DNA from: Streptomyces sp. SAI-135
Lineage (GTDB): Bacteria > Actinomycetota > Actinomycetes > Streptomycetales > Streptomycetaceae
Direction of reading: 5' to 3'
Length of the DNA: 64,000 nucleotides
NCBI RefSeq assembly: GCF_029893805.1
Contig: NZ_JARXYP010000001.1
Coordinates: forward strand, 806,001 to 870,000
Position numbers and translations under genes: made by a program. The notes beneath the pieces are model-generated. The model saw only the letters and a program-made list of their open reading frames with translations. It was not told where the DNA came from and did not search any database. This document shows, piece by piece, positions 9,229 through 17,862 of the stretch (the stretch's first letter is position 1; each line of letters begins with the position of its first letter).

Positions 9229-9864
9229 TCAAGTGAGCGGGCCGCAGGCAAGCGGTTCGAGTACGTCGATCAGCCGCTCTCGCAGCGGCTCCGCTGTGGC
9301 CGCCCGTTGCAGCATCGGGGTGAACGCGTCTCCCGCGAGACCGGCCAGCGCGCTCGCCATCACGGTGACGCGCAGCCAGACTTCCGCGTCGGCGATGGGT
9401 GCCAGCGCCTGGGCCAGCCCGCGAACGAGTCTCTTGTCGGCGTCACCCACAAGGGCCCGGACTTGGGGTGCGAGGTCCACTCGGTCGCCGAGCGCCCGTC
9501 CGATGATCCGGCCGAGCCGGCGGTTCTCCGGTGTGTCGGAGACGATCACCTCGATCAGCGGGCCGGCCCACGCAATGACCCAGGACCGGACGTCACCGCA
9601 CCGATCCGAGCATGCCAGAGCATCGAGCGCCGCAATCTGACGTGCGGTCAACTGACCGATCAAATCTTCCAGGACCTCGTCGATCAAGGCGTCCCGCGAT
9701 CCGAAGTGGTACTTCACGGCGGCGATGTTGGTGCCCGCGGCTGCGCTGACGGTTCGCAGCGACAGCCCTGACCGGCCCGCATCGGCCAGGACGTCCTTCG
9801 TCGCTTCGATGAGCCGTGCTCTGGTCATGGCTCCGGCCTGTCGGCGTCCGTCATTCTGCTTCAC
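9229..9864 (-). CDS. TetR/AcrR family transcriptional regulator
   Basis: About 211 residues. The helix-turn-helix is at residues 13-60 (TRARLIEATKDVLADAGRSG, then VSAAAGTNIAAVKYHFGSRD). The C-terminal ligand domain is hydrophobic and unassigned. The start is uncertain: GTG 9864 gives the full frame, while ATG 9828 lacks a well-spaced ribosome site. A clean inverted repeat, CGAGTG-N11-CACTCG at 9903-9925, lies about 40 bp upstream and is the likely autoregulatory operator. No intact divergent target gene remains on the other side, only degenerate sequence, so the regulator may be orphaned. Confidence 0.82.
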   Translation of the reverse strand: MKQNDGRRQAGAMTRARLIEATKDVLADAGRSGLSLRTVSAAAGTNIAAVKYHFGSRDALIDEVLEDLIGQLTARQIAALDALACSDRCGDVRSWVIAWAGPLIEVIVSDTPENRRLGRIIGRALGDRVDLAPQVRALVGDADKRLVRGLAQALAPIADAEVWLRVTVMASALAGLAGDAFTPMLQRAATAEPLRERLIDVLEPLACGPLT

Positions 9865-9902
9865 GCCAGAAAGTTAAACACGCGCTTGACCAACTGACAG
9901 CG

Positions 9903-9925
9903 CGAGTGTATTAATTAATCACTCG
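9903..9925. promoter_or_regulatory. TetR operator candidate CGAGTG-N11-CACTCG
   Basis: A perfect 6-bp inverted repeat (9903-9908 and 9920-9925) around an AT-rich 11-base centre containing ATTAATTAAT. Such an AT-rich island is unusual here and sits where the promoter of the leftward TetR gene should be. Confidence 0.6.
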
Positions 9926-10309
9926 TTTAAAAACCACGGGGCGGGCCGTCCAACAGCCCACGCCGACGGCTGTCCGCCAGGTCAGTTCTTCGGTTTGCCA
10001 GCCTGACTTTCCTCGGACGTCCGGGGCAGGAGGGCGACGCCTCCCGACACGCGATCGGCGGTCCCGGCACCTTGCCGGCTTTCGAGACGCGGGCACGCAT
10101 GAGGGCTTCCCTCATCGGTTCGCGCGCCGCCGGCTGATCACGACGTGGCAGCGGGCGACATCCCGAACTTCAGGCCAGGCAGTCCGCTTCACCCGAACCA
10201 ACTGAAGGAGTTCACATGTCTGTGTCTTCATCACATGGTGCGACACGGCGCGTACGTCGATGCATCGACCTGAGAACGGCGTCCGGCACCACCGGGCCCC
10301 TGCCCGGAC

Positions 10310-10510
10310 CCGTGCCGCCGTTGCGGCTTCGTCGGCACCCTCCTCCTGGTCGGCCAGAGCGGCGAGTTGGTGCTGTACAGCTAGTGGAAGCCGCAAGGAG
10401 AAACCCTTTTTGACATGCCCGACGATTGGTCCCTCGCACCGGCGGTGAAGGGGTCGGACCGGATCGATTACTACACCTGCACCATGGTCTTCAGCGCACC
10501 CCGAGGTGAG
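10310..10510 (+). pseudogene. Degenerate coding remnant, family unknown
   Basis: Frame 2 reads like real protein on both sides of an in-frame TAG near 10382: GTLLLVGQSGELVLYS, stop, then WKPQGETLFDMPDDWSLAPA and DRIDYYTCTMVFSAP. The amino-acid composition is far more protein-like than the neighbouring shadow frames. No start or ribosome site remains. I do not recognise the family. It may have been the target of the TetR at 9229-9864. Confidence 0.3.
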
Positions 10511-10894
10511 CGAGGCGGCACTCAAGGGCACGCCACATGCTCACTTCGGTGTGTTCACCGCAGACCCGGGCCACCAGGGCGAGATGCTTGATCTTGCTCG
10601 CCGACATGCCCCGGTTCCATGGGGCCTCCTGGGTTGGAGGCCATCAATTTCCATCGGAGTCTCGACGGCCGTCACGTGATCAATCCTGGTCAGGATTCGG
10701 CGACTTCGGTGATTTGCTCACTCGTCCCAGTTTTGCTCGGGGTGACGAGTATGGGATCGGCGCGGCCACCTTCCGGCCGCACTTCTTCGAGGTGGCAGCG
10801 GCTGCCCTGCGATGAAGGTCTGGTGTCTGCACGAGCGCCCCAATGCGCATAGGCCGCGTGTGAACCACCGCGACCTCTCATTCGTTGCCAGAAT
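10511..10894. other. Intergenic, no supported gene
   Basis: About 380 bp before the aminotransferase-fold gene. No gene or clear promoter is visible. Confidence 0.4.
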
Positions 10895-12637
10895 ATGGAC
10901 TTGCGAGAACTGATGAACACCACTCCGGTGGCTGAACAGACCACCCCTGAGGCACACGCAGCGGAGACCCATGACGTCCTGCACCGGATACGAGAGGGAC
11001 TCATCGGTGACGGCGCCCTTCTCGAAGGCCCGTACGGCCCGCGTCGCATCACCTACGCCGATTGGACTGCATCGGGCCGATCGCTGGACTTCATCGAAGA
11101 CTTCATACGGGAGGCGGTTCTCCCCCGCTACGCCAACACACACACCGAGAGCTCCGGTAACGGCCGTCGTACGGGACATCTTCGAGAAGAGGCCCGGAGG
11201 CTGATAGAGGACGCAGTCGGGGCGCACGGCAGCCACCACGTCATTTTCTGCGGTTCAGGCAGCACGGCCGCAATCGACAAGATCATCGGCTTGTTAGGTT
11301 TGCGGTCCGTCCGCCGCGGGGCCTCTGAAACGGCGGCCGCCCTGCCCGAGGAGGAGCGGCCGGTGGTGTTCCTCGGGCCGTACGAACACCACTCCAACGA
11401 GCTTGCCTGGCGCGAATCACTGGCAGACGTCGTGATCATCCGGGACGACGTCACCGGCAGGATCGATCTGGACGATCTGCGAGCGGCACTCGAGAAGTAC
11501 TCGGATCGTCCTCAGCTGATCGGCTGTATGTCAGCGGCATCCAATGTCACCGGAATGATGTCCGACACTGACGCCATAGCCAGTCTTCTGCACAGCTACA
11601 ACGCCTTGTCCTTCTGGGACTTCGCATCAGCTGGACCCTATCTGCCCATCCGTGTGGATGAGTCGGCACCCGGCCGGCGTGACCACAAGGATGCTGTATT
11701 CCTCTCGCCGCACAAGTTCGCCGGCGGCCCCCAGACGCCAGGTGTTCTCGTCGTGCACAACGAGCTTCTGCGCAACGCGGTGCCGGTGGTGCCGGGCGGC
11801 GGCACCGTCAGCTATGTAGGACTCGACAGCCACCGCTACATACCTGACCCAGTGCCACGCGAAGAGGGCGGCACACCAGCCATCGTCGAGTCCATACGCG
11901 CCGGCCTCGTCTTCGCACTCAAGGAGTCAGTGGGCACGGACACCATCCGCTCCTGCGAGGAGAAAGCATGGCAGGACGTCAGGGACCGCTGGGCGCAGCA
12001 TCCCGGCATTCACATCCTGGGTAACACCGCTGCCGACAGGCTCCCCATCGTCTCGTTCCTGATTCGGCACGGAGACGAGTACCTTCATCACCATTTCGTG
12101 ACCGCACTGCTGGACGACCTGTTCGGCGTGCAGGCCCGCGGAGGCTGCTCTTGCGCAGGTCCCTACGGACACCGCTTGCTCGGCATCGGTACGGAACAGT
12201 CGTACGCGCACCGAGACATGGTCACGGATCAGGGTATCGAGGCAATGAAGCCAGGTTGGACCCGAGTCAGCTTCCCGTACTTCATGTCCGATGCCGTTCG
12301 TGAACACATCATTGAGAGCGTGGAACTCATCGCAACCGCAGGTCACCGTTTGCTGCCCGACTACGTCTTCGACCTGGGCACCGGTATCTGGCAGCACCGT
12401 GCGACGCCGTCCGAGACGGCACCCGGGCTACGGGGCGCACTCGATGCCACCGCGAGTGTCCCACCCGTCGAGCATGCAGGTGAGGAGGTGCTTGCAGCAC
12501 ATCGGGAGCGCGCCCGCAGCCTCCTCCTGTCCCGGCGGCAGGAGACCCTGAGTCCGGCCGAACTGCCGCCGGCCGCGGAGGCACTGCGATGGTTTCCGCT
12601 GCCGGATGTGTGCTTGCGGAGCACAGCAAGTCGATAG
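10895..12637 (+). CDS. Aminotransferase class-V fold PLP enzyme (cysteine desulfurase/selenocysteine lyase-like)
   Basis: A 580-residue PLP enzyme of fold type I. The cofactor Lys is K274 in FLSPHKFAGG. HVIFCGSGSTAAIDKII near residue 115 forms the phosphate-binding region, GPYEHHSNEL is the conserved His region, and a Cys-rich loop RGGCSCAGPYG (C418, C420) matches the active-site Cys position of SufS/CsdA-like desulfurases. It is longer than SufS or EgtE (about 400 aa): an insert and a C-terminal tail of roughly 100 residues account for the difference. It could be a desulfurase, a C-S lyase or an unrelated class-V enzyme. The start is ATG 10895 or ATG 10913; neither has a strong ribosome site. 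Confidence 0.8.
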   Translation: MDLRELMNTTPVAEQTTPEAHAAETHDVLHRIREGLIGDGALLEGPYGPRRITYADWTASGRSLDFIEDFIREAVLPRYANTHTESSGNGRRTGHLREEARRLIEDAVGAHGSHHVIFCGSGSTAAIDKIIGLLGLRSVRRGASETAAALPEEERPVVFLGPYEHHSNELAWRESLADVVIIRDDVTGRIDLDDLRAALEKYSDRPQLIGCMSAASNVTGMMSDTDAIASLLHSYNALSFWDFASAGPYLPIRVDESAPGRRDHKDAVFLSPHKFAGGPQTPGVLVVHNELLRNAVPVVPGGGTVSYVGLDSHRYIPDPVPREEGGTPAIVESIRAGLVFALKESVGTDTIRSCEEKAWQDVRDRWAQHPGIHILGNTAADRLPIVSFLIRHGDEYLHHHFVTALLDDLFGVQARGGCSCAGPYGHRLLGIGTEQSYAHRDMVTDQGIEAMKPGWTRVSFPYFMSDAVREHIIESVELIATAGHRLLPDYVFDLGTGIWQHRATPSETAPGLRGALDATASVPPVEHAGEEVLAAHRERARSLLLSRRQETLSPAELPPAAEALRWFPLPDVCLRSTASR

Positions 12638-12765
12638 TCCGTCGGCGGGGACGGGGCCGCCGCTTACGTGATCCGCCCGGTCATGGCTTCGCGTCGGGAC
12701 ACCACCTGTCCTGCGTCGGGCGGCGGCTGAGCCCGACCAGAGAAACCAAAGCAAGGCTTATGGCT

Positions 12766-12795
12766 TTGCCTGACTGGGCTTATTTCACTTATGAG
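12766..12795 (+). promoter_or_regulatory. Possible promoter of the racemase gene
   Basis: TTGCCT at 12766-12771 and TATGAG at 12790-12795, separated by 18 bases, lie about 55 bp before the racemase start in an AT-richer patch. Confidence 0.3.
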
Positions 12796-12848
12796 AGCAT
12801 GTCAGGAAGGTGAGCGTAACCCGATGACGGCATGCGAGGAGTAGGTCG

Positions 12849-13541
12849 ATGAAGACCATCGGTCTGATCGGCGGGATGAGCTGGGAATCGACGGCTGAGT
12901 ACTATCGGCTCCTGAACGAGTTCACGCGCGAACGACTTGGCGGGCTCCACTCAGCTCGATGCGTGCTCTACTCGGTCGACTTCGCGGAGATCGAGCAGAT
13001 GCAGGTCCAGAGACGCTGGGCGGAAGCCGCCGAGATCCTTGCCGAGGCGGCTCGTTCTCTGGAAGCAGCCGGCGCCGACCTGATGCTCATCTGCACCAAT
13101 ACGATGCATAAGGTGGCCGACGCGGTCGAGGCGGCGGTGTCCATTCCGCTGTTGCATCTGGCCGATGCCACGGCGGACGCCGTACGGGCTTCGGGCCTGA
13201 GCCGGGTCGGTCTGCTAGGCACGGCGTTCACCATGGAACAGGATTTCTACCGAGGCCGCCTTGAGGCCGGCGGCCTGCATGTGTACATCCCGGGTTCCGA
13301 GCAGCGCACCGTCGTGCACCGCATCATCTACGACGAGCTCTGTCTCGGAGTGGTGAAGGACGAATCTCGCGCTGCCTACCGAAAGGTCATGGAGGACCTC
13401 GTCGCCTTTGGCGCGGAGGGCATCATCCTGGGCTGCACGGAGATCGAGCTTCTCATCGGTCCCGCGGACAGTCCTGTCCCGGTCTTCCCCACCGCACGTC
13501 TTCATGCCGCAGCCGCCGTGGACGCAGCACTGTCGGATTGA
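12849..13541 (+). CDS. Aspartate/glutamate racemase family protein
   Basis: A 230-residue cofactor-independent racemase fold. GLIGGMSWESTAEYYRLLNE is the classic N-terminus of the YgeA/aspartate racemase group. The two catalytic cysteines are C82 in ICTNTMHK and C196 in LGCTEIELL. The family interconverts D- and L-aspartate, glutamate or broader amino acids in the cytoplasm; the group with the MSWEST start is often of broad specificity. The start is set by GAGGAG at 12836-12841, seven bases before ATG. It follows the PLP enzyme by 211 bp with its own likely promoter. Confidence 0.9.
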   Translation: MKTIGLIGGMSWESTAEYYRLLNEFTRERLGGLHSARCVLYSVDFAEIEQMQVQRRWAEAAEILAEAARSLEAAGADLMLICTNTMHKVADAVEAAVSIPLLHLADATADAVRASGLSRVGLLGTAFTMEQDFYRGRLEAGGLHVYIPGSEQRTVVHRIIYDELCLGVVKDESRAAYRKVMEDLVAFGAEGIILGCTEIELLIGPADSPVPVFPTARLHAAAAVDAALSD

Positions 13542-13597
13542 TCAGCCAAGCAGAGCAGAGGGTGCGCCCTGCGGCAGACATCTGACGAACGCGCCCT

Positions 13598-14569
13598 TTG
13601 GTCAGCAGTACCGGCCGAACAGTGACGGTGGTGGACAAGGCCGGCGGTCCCGGCTACGACTCCACCAGCGCGTCCAGCGCCATCGTGCGCTTCGTCGAAC
13701 TTCCGTTGAGCATCCCCTACGAACGCTGGGCAGCCGGAAAGCCAGCCGCGGCCGTACCGGGCAGCGACGTCGGCCACTACCTCCCGCCCAAGCCGATTTC
13801 CTCCGATGCATTCTTCAAGGACCCGGATGGCGAGCTCGGCGCTCTGTTCACACCCGGCGCCGGGTACGTGGACGACCTTGAGCCGGCGGCGGCCAACCTT
13901 GCCCAGGCCGCGGTGGCCGAAGGGGCGGACCTCCGCTGCCGCTGCGCTGTCACCAGCCTTGAGAGGACCGGATCAGTCTGGTCGGTGAGAGTGAACGCTG
14001 ACGAGCTGCTGGAGGCGACTGTCGTCGTGACCGCGGCCGGGCCCTGGTCGACTGCCGTCAACAACCTCGCCTGTATCGGTGACGAGTTCGCCGTCAACAT
14101 CGCACCGATGCGTCAGGAGGTGCACCACGTCCCCCTGCCTGCGTCCTTGCGCCGCATTCCCGGAGGGGCGCCGATCATCCTGGACCTCGACCTGGGCACC
14201 TACCCGCGCCCTGACTCCGATCACAGTCTGCTCATCGGTGGCACGAACCCGAATGCGACCAATTGGCGTGGATCGACCTCCCGACCACGCCGACCCAGGC
14301 CCGACCTTGGATCGAAGCCCAGGCCCGTCGCGGCGCCCGTCGGCTCACGGACCTCGCCGTCCCGAACCGGCCCCGGCACCGCCGGCGTCCACGACGTGGC
14401 CGGTGACTGGACCCCGGTCCACGACCGTACCGACGCTGAGGATCACTACGTCGCGATGGGCACCAGCGGGAACCAGTTCAAGAACGCGCCGGTGATCGGC
14501 AGACCCATGGCCACACTGGTCGATGGCGTCGAGTCCGGTCATGACCACGACGCGCAGCCGCCGGTGTAA
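13598..14569 (+). pseudogene. Broken FAD-dependent oxidoreductase (DAO / sarcosine oxidase-like)
   Basis: VTVVDKAGGPGYDSTSASSA is the start of a DAO-family flavoprotein just after the FAD glycine motif, which is itself missing (5' truncation). Residues between SAIVRF and VELPLSIPYERW show a deletion. Near 14260-14380 the coding continues in frame 1 (DQLAWIDLPTTPTQARPWIE, then GARRLTDLAV) before returning to frame 2 at GVHDVAGDWTPVHDRTDAED. So it carries a 5' loss, an internal deletion and two compensating frameshifts. The family oxidises secondary or tertiary amines such as sarcosine. Confidence 0.75.
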
Positions 14570-16278
14570 CCGCGCTCCACACGGGTCATCGGATCGATCT
14601 GGGTGGTTTCGCACGACGGCGCCCGCCGAACCATGCATCCTCCGGCACCGTCACGTGCTGAAGCGGGGGCCGCCTGCTTGCGCACATGACCTCATCGGGC
14701 TCGCGGCTGCATCCGCTGATTCCACGCCATTACGGGACTGGCCCGCACGCCGCACCTCCTCCTCGGTACTGGGCCGTACGCCCTCCTGCGTCTGTCACCA
14801 CCCGGTGGGAAGGAGATGCTTGACGAGCAGGGCCAGCAGCGCCCGCGCGATGAGCCAGGCACGAGGGCAGGACAGGAACGCGTCGGTGGGCAGCAGCCAC
14901 CCTGCGAAGGGCAGCCAGATGCGTTCCGTCCCCACCTTGCTCGTGCGGACAGGTTCTCGATCACGAGAGCGAGGAACGCGGCTGTCACGAGGAACGCCGG
15001 ACTTGCTTCCGCGGCCCCTGGGGCGAGGTTGCGACATGAGCGTGCGTACAGCCGGTGGGATGCTGACCAGGACGGGCGCGCCGAGCCCCCGGGCCGGCGG
15101 AAAGGGCTGTGCTGCTGACCAGCAGGCGATGCGTGCTTTCCGGCCGGGCCCGTGCGAGGGCGGGGAAGGGATCGAGGAAGCCCGCTCTGGAGTTCACCGG
15201 CCTCCGCTTCCGGGCCACGGACGGGTGCCTGCCTGGGGTCGGCATCGTCGTGATGCGGCCGCCGTGATCGCGTGCGATGCGGCAGGTGCCGTCGTTGACG
15301 CGCGTATTCGGGGATGCCACGAGGCCCTGGTGGGCATCCTCGCAGGATGTCGCACCAGGCCACTCTCTTGTGCAGAACGCACACGACGCCCGCCGGCACA
15401 ATCCGGTCCGGCAGCGGCAGCCGTCCGGATGCCGGTGACGTCGGGGCGGCCGCTCTGGCGGCAAAGGAACCGACAAGCCGATGGCACCTCAAGTGCTCAT
15501 CGGCCTTCCGCCCGCGCCGACGGCCGGACGGAGGCGCGCTGGTCGGCGGTGTCACCGGCACGAGCCTCGCTCCAGTGGCCCTGGTGCCCGCCAGTGGCAT
15601 GACCTCGATGGCCACGTCGCGGTCCAGGCTGATGATGGCCTTCGGTATGACAACTCCCGGGGGGCACGCGGAACCTGTTCAAGCGGCCGGCGGTCGGCGG
15701 TGGGTAGGTTGCCGCGCCCGGGATGGAGAGACGGAGCCGGACACCTGGCCGGTCAACACGGCTCATTCTGTAACGAGCTCAAGAACTTGGCCCGCTACGG
15801 CAGGCGGCGGCAACAGGTCTCCCGAGTGGGGCAGGCTTGTCGTGCGGGGACATGACGGCCTGGTGGTGGAGGATTTCCCAGGTTTTCGGTACTGGTTGAA
15901 ATGGGCCGCCGCCGGATGCATTTCTGCATGTGTGCAGAACGGTCTGTCTCATTCTCGGACAGGAACTCCGACCGCGTGATACTGACTCACCCGGGTTATG
16001 TGAGCCGGAATCCCTCCTCGCCGAAAGCGGAACTGGGCCTCCGGCCCACTGACGGATCCAGCCGCCGCACGACCGCAGGCCGGGGTAGCCCTACTACCAT
16101 TTGTATCTCCGGCATGCAGCACACAACATGGCATGTATCTTCCGTGATATCACTGCAAGGCACTGTGCGGTCGTCGCCGTCGCACACCATGAAGTACAAG
16201 TCGAGAAACATCGTCGGCATCGCCCACGCCACGGGCATCCGCTCGCTGACCGGGACGCCCGAGAAGGATATGAGGACC
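14570..16278. other. 1.7 kb without a supported gene
   Basis: Long frames exist on both strands (for example 14692-15615 minus), but their composition is Arg/Pro/Ser-rich and no family motif was recognised. A hydrophobic minus-strand patch near 14800-14900 (WLPFAGWLLPTDAFLSCPRA) could be the scrap of a membrane protein or transposase. A perfect palindrome GTGATATCAC at 16144-16153 lies upstream of the next gene. Confidence 0.4.
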
Positions 16279-16878
16279 ATGTCTGAAACCACCGTCGAAG
16301 CCACCGAGTTGGCTTCGCAGTACAGCGCTCGCGTGGCCAGCGATCTCGAGCACAACGTCAAGGAGCAGGAACGCCTCAGCAAAGAGATCGAGGCGCTCCA
16401 AGCGCAGTTGTCCGCTCTGCGGCACGACCAGACGGTTTTGGTGAACATCCAGCAGGCAATCGGTACCACGACGGTCCCGGCCTCGGAAATTGTCGCGACC
16501 GTACCTGCATCTCGAAAGAAGCCGTCCACCCCGTCCGGCAAGGGCAGGAAGCCCGCCGCGGAAAGCCGCAAGCAGGCCACCAAGAAGAGCACTGCGAAGA
16601 GCCCGTCTTCCCGAGCGGGCGTGCCCAAGCTCGTCGACCTGGTGCGTGAACACCTTGTAGGCCTGAGCGAGCCGCGTTCCGCGGCAGAAGTCACCACGTC
16701 GTTGGTGAAGCAGCATCCCGAGCGCAACATCAAGGCGACTGTGGTGCGCACTACCCTTGAGGGTCTCGTAGCCAAGAACCAGGCCGAACGGACCAAGCAG
16801 GGAAGGGCCGTCTTCTACACGGCCACCGAAGCGGCGCATCGGACCACACCGGTGGAGCAGACGGATCAGTCTGCATGA
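16279..16878 (+). CDS. Coiled-coil / Lys-rich linker / winged-helix protein, function unknown
   Basis: 199 residues in three visible parts. Residues about 15-60 are heptad-like (LEHNVKEQERLSKEIEALQA) and should form a coiled coil. Residues 80-115 are Lys/Arg/Ser/Pro-rich (KKPSTPSGKGRKPAAESRKQ), a likely disordered DNA-contacting linker. Residues 120-190 (LVDLVREHLVGLSEPRSAAE, then TVVRTTLEGLVAKNQAERTK and GRAVFYT) look like a winged helix. It resembles small actinomycete nucleoid or regulatory proteins, but I recognise no named family. The start is ATG 16279 with GAAGGA at 16263-16268; earlier in-frame codons are possible but lack a ribosome site. A strong stem-loop follows at once. Confidence 0.7.
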   Translation: MSETTVEATELASQYSARVASDLEHNVKEQERLSKEIEALQAQLSALRHDQTVLVNIQQAIGTTTVPASEIVATVPASRKKPSTPSGKGRKPAAESRKQATKKSTAKSPSSRAGVPKLVDLVREHLVGLSEPRSAAEVTTSLVKQHPERNIKATVVRTTLEGLVAKNQAERTKQGRAVFYTATEAAHRTTPVEQTDQSA

Positions 16879-16881
16879 CTG

Positions 16882-16928
16882 TCGGGCGGCGGTCGCGCGA
16901 ATCATGTCCTGACTCGCGCGACCACCCG
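16882..16928 (+). terminator. Stem-loop terminator after the coiled-coil protein gene
   Basis: GGTCGCGCGA (16891-16900) pairs perfectly with TCGCGCGACC (16914-16923), and the stem is extended imperfectly by TCGGG...CCCGA outside. The hairpin starts four bases after the stop codon. Confidence 0.65.
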
Positions 16929-17234
16929 ATCCTGCCCCGCCGTAATGACATCAACTGCCGAAGAACCGGCGAACGAAACGGTGCGCCACCCTTCTGTCGC
17001 TTCCCCCCTCGGGAGCTGGGCGCCTTCTTGCCGTGGCAGCCTGTCGCCGGATCCTGGATGCGACCAACTTCGGGCGACGCCGTTCGGTGCGTCGCGGGAG
17101 CAGTAACCGCACGGGAGGCAGGCGGGGCGGCCGGCTGAAGCGGGCCGGCGCCTGCGGGCGTCACTGGCCGACGAGCCGTTCCGGCGCGGCGCCGACCCCA
17201 CGTGCGTCGCAGAGCTGGTTCCTCTCAGCCGACT
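16929..17234. other. Intergenic, no supported gene
   Basis: About 300 bp between the terminator and the decayed SDR gene; nothing recognised. Confidence 0.4.
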
Positions 17235-17785
17235 GACCTGTTCGACCGCACCGATCGTCCCGCACTTGTAACCGGCGGCAGCCGAGATATCGGCGCAGGG
17301 CCCGCGACGCACCCGGTCTCACCGATGTCGTCGTCGACTCGGTCGGCGCCGGAGGGGGCGACCGTCCTTTCAACGACATCGGCCCCGCGCATGGGACCGC
17401 GTCATCGGGTGTCCACCTGCGCGGCATCTACCTCGTGGCGCGTGCGTACTGCACAGCGACGAAGGACAAAACTCGGGGCGCAGCAACGCCATCTGCTCGC
17501 TCACTCGCCATGAGTGCGGCGTCGTCGGCCTCACGCGCGCTCTGGCACTCGACGCCGCATCGCACTGCGTGCCCCGTGGACGCCATCGTTCCGGCGCCCG
17601 TCGCCACCCTGCTCCTGCCCGGGCGCAGCGACGGCCGGCTTGCCGACAAGCGGGCCTCGTTCCTCCGGAAGAGTCAGTGAAGTCGAGGAGATCGCCCCCA
17701 CGGCGCTACTCCTCACCTCGGCCGCGGACGCCCTCTCCGTCGAGCAGACGCTTTGCCCCACTGCGCGGGGCCCGCTGGAGACGTG
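17235..17785 (+). pseudogene. Shattered SDR gene (3-oxoacyl-ACP reductase-like)
   Basis: Pieces of one SDR protein appear in order but in changing frames. DLFDRTDRPALVTGGSRDIG (about 17235-17295) is the Rossmann start. SGVHLRGIYLVARAYC is near 17410. CPVDAIVPAPVATLLLPGRSDG with LADKRASF runs to about 17660. VSEVEEIAPTALLLTSAADA ends near 17750. Several frameshifts and deletions, and loss of the YxxxK catalytic motif, make it a pseudogene. It lies directly upstream of the PKS on the same strand and may once have belonged to that locus. Confidence 0.7.
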
Positions 17786-17830
17786 CTTCACGTGTCTTCG
17801 CTGCGCTGCCTACCGCGATCGACAGGACAA

Positions 17831-17846
17831 CACCGAACGTTCTCTC
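17831..17846 (+). promoter_or_regulatory. Motif-A site before the PKS gene
   Basis: CACCGAACGTTCTCTC holds the core palindrome GAACGTTC at 17835-17842, only 20 bases before the PKS start codon. The flanks (ACC left, TCTCT right) match the plus-strand form at other motif-A sites. No second site lies within 60 bp, so the link to the regulon is weaker here. Confidence 0.4.
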
Positions 17847-17862
17847 TTAAGGTGGCATCGTG

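Noticed and set aside
10895..12637. Calling the class-V PLP enzyme EgtE
   Set aside because: It is about 180 residues longer than EgtE, lies 31 kb from egtB, and has no motif-A site visible upstream.
14692..15615. 307-codon minus-strand frame in a gene-poor region
   Set aside because: Arg/Pro/Ser-rich with no ribosome site and no recognisable family, apart from a short hydrophobic patch that might be a scrap of an older gene.
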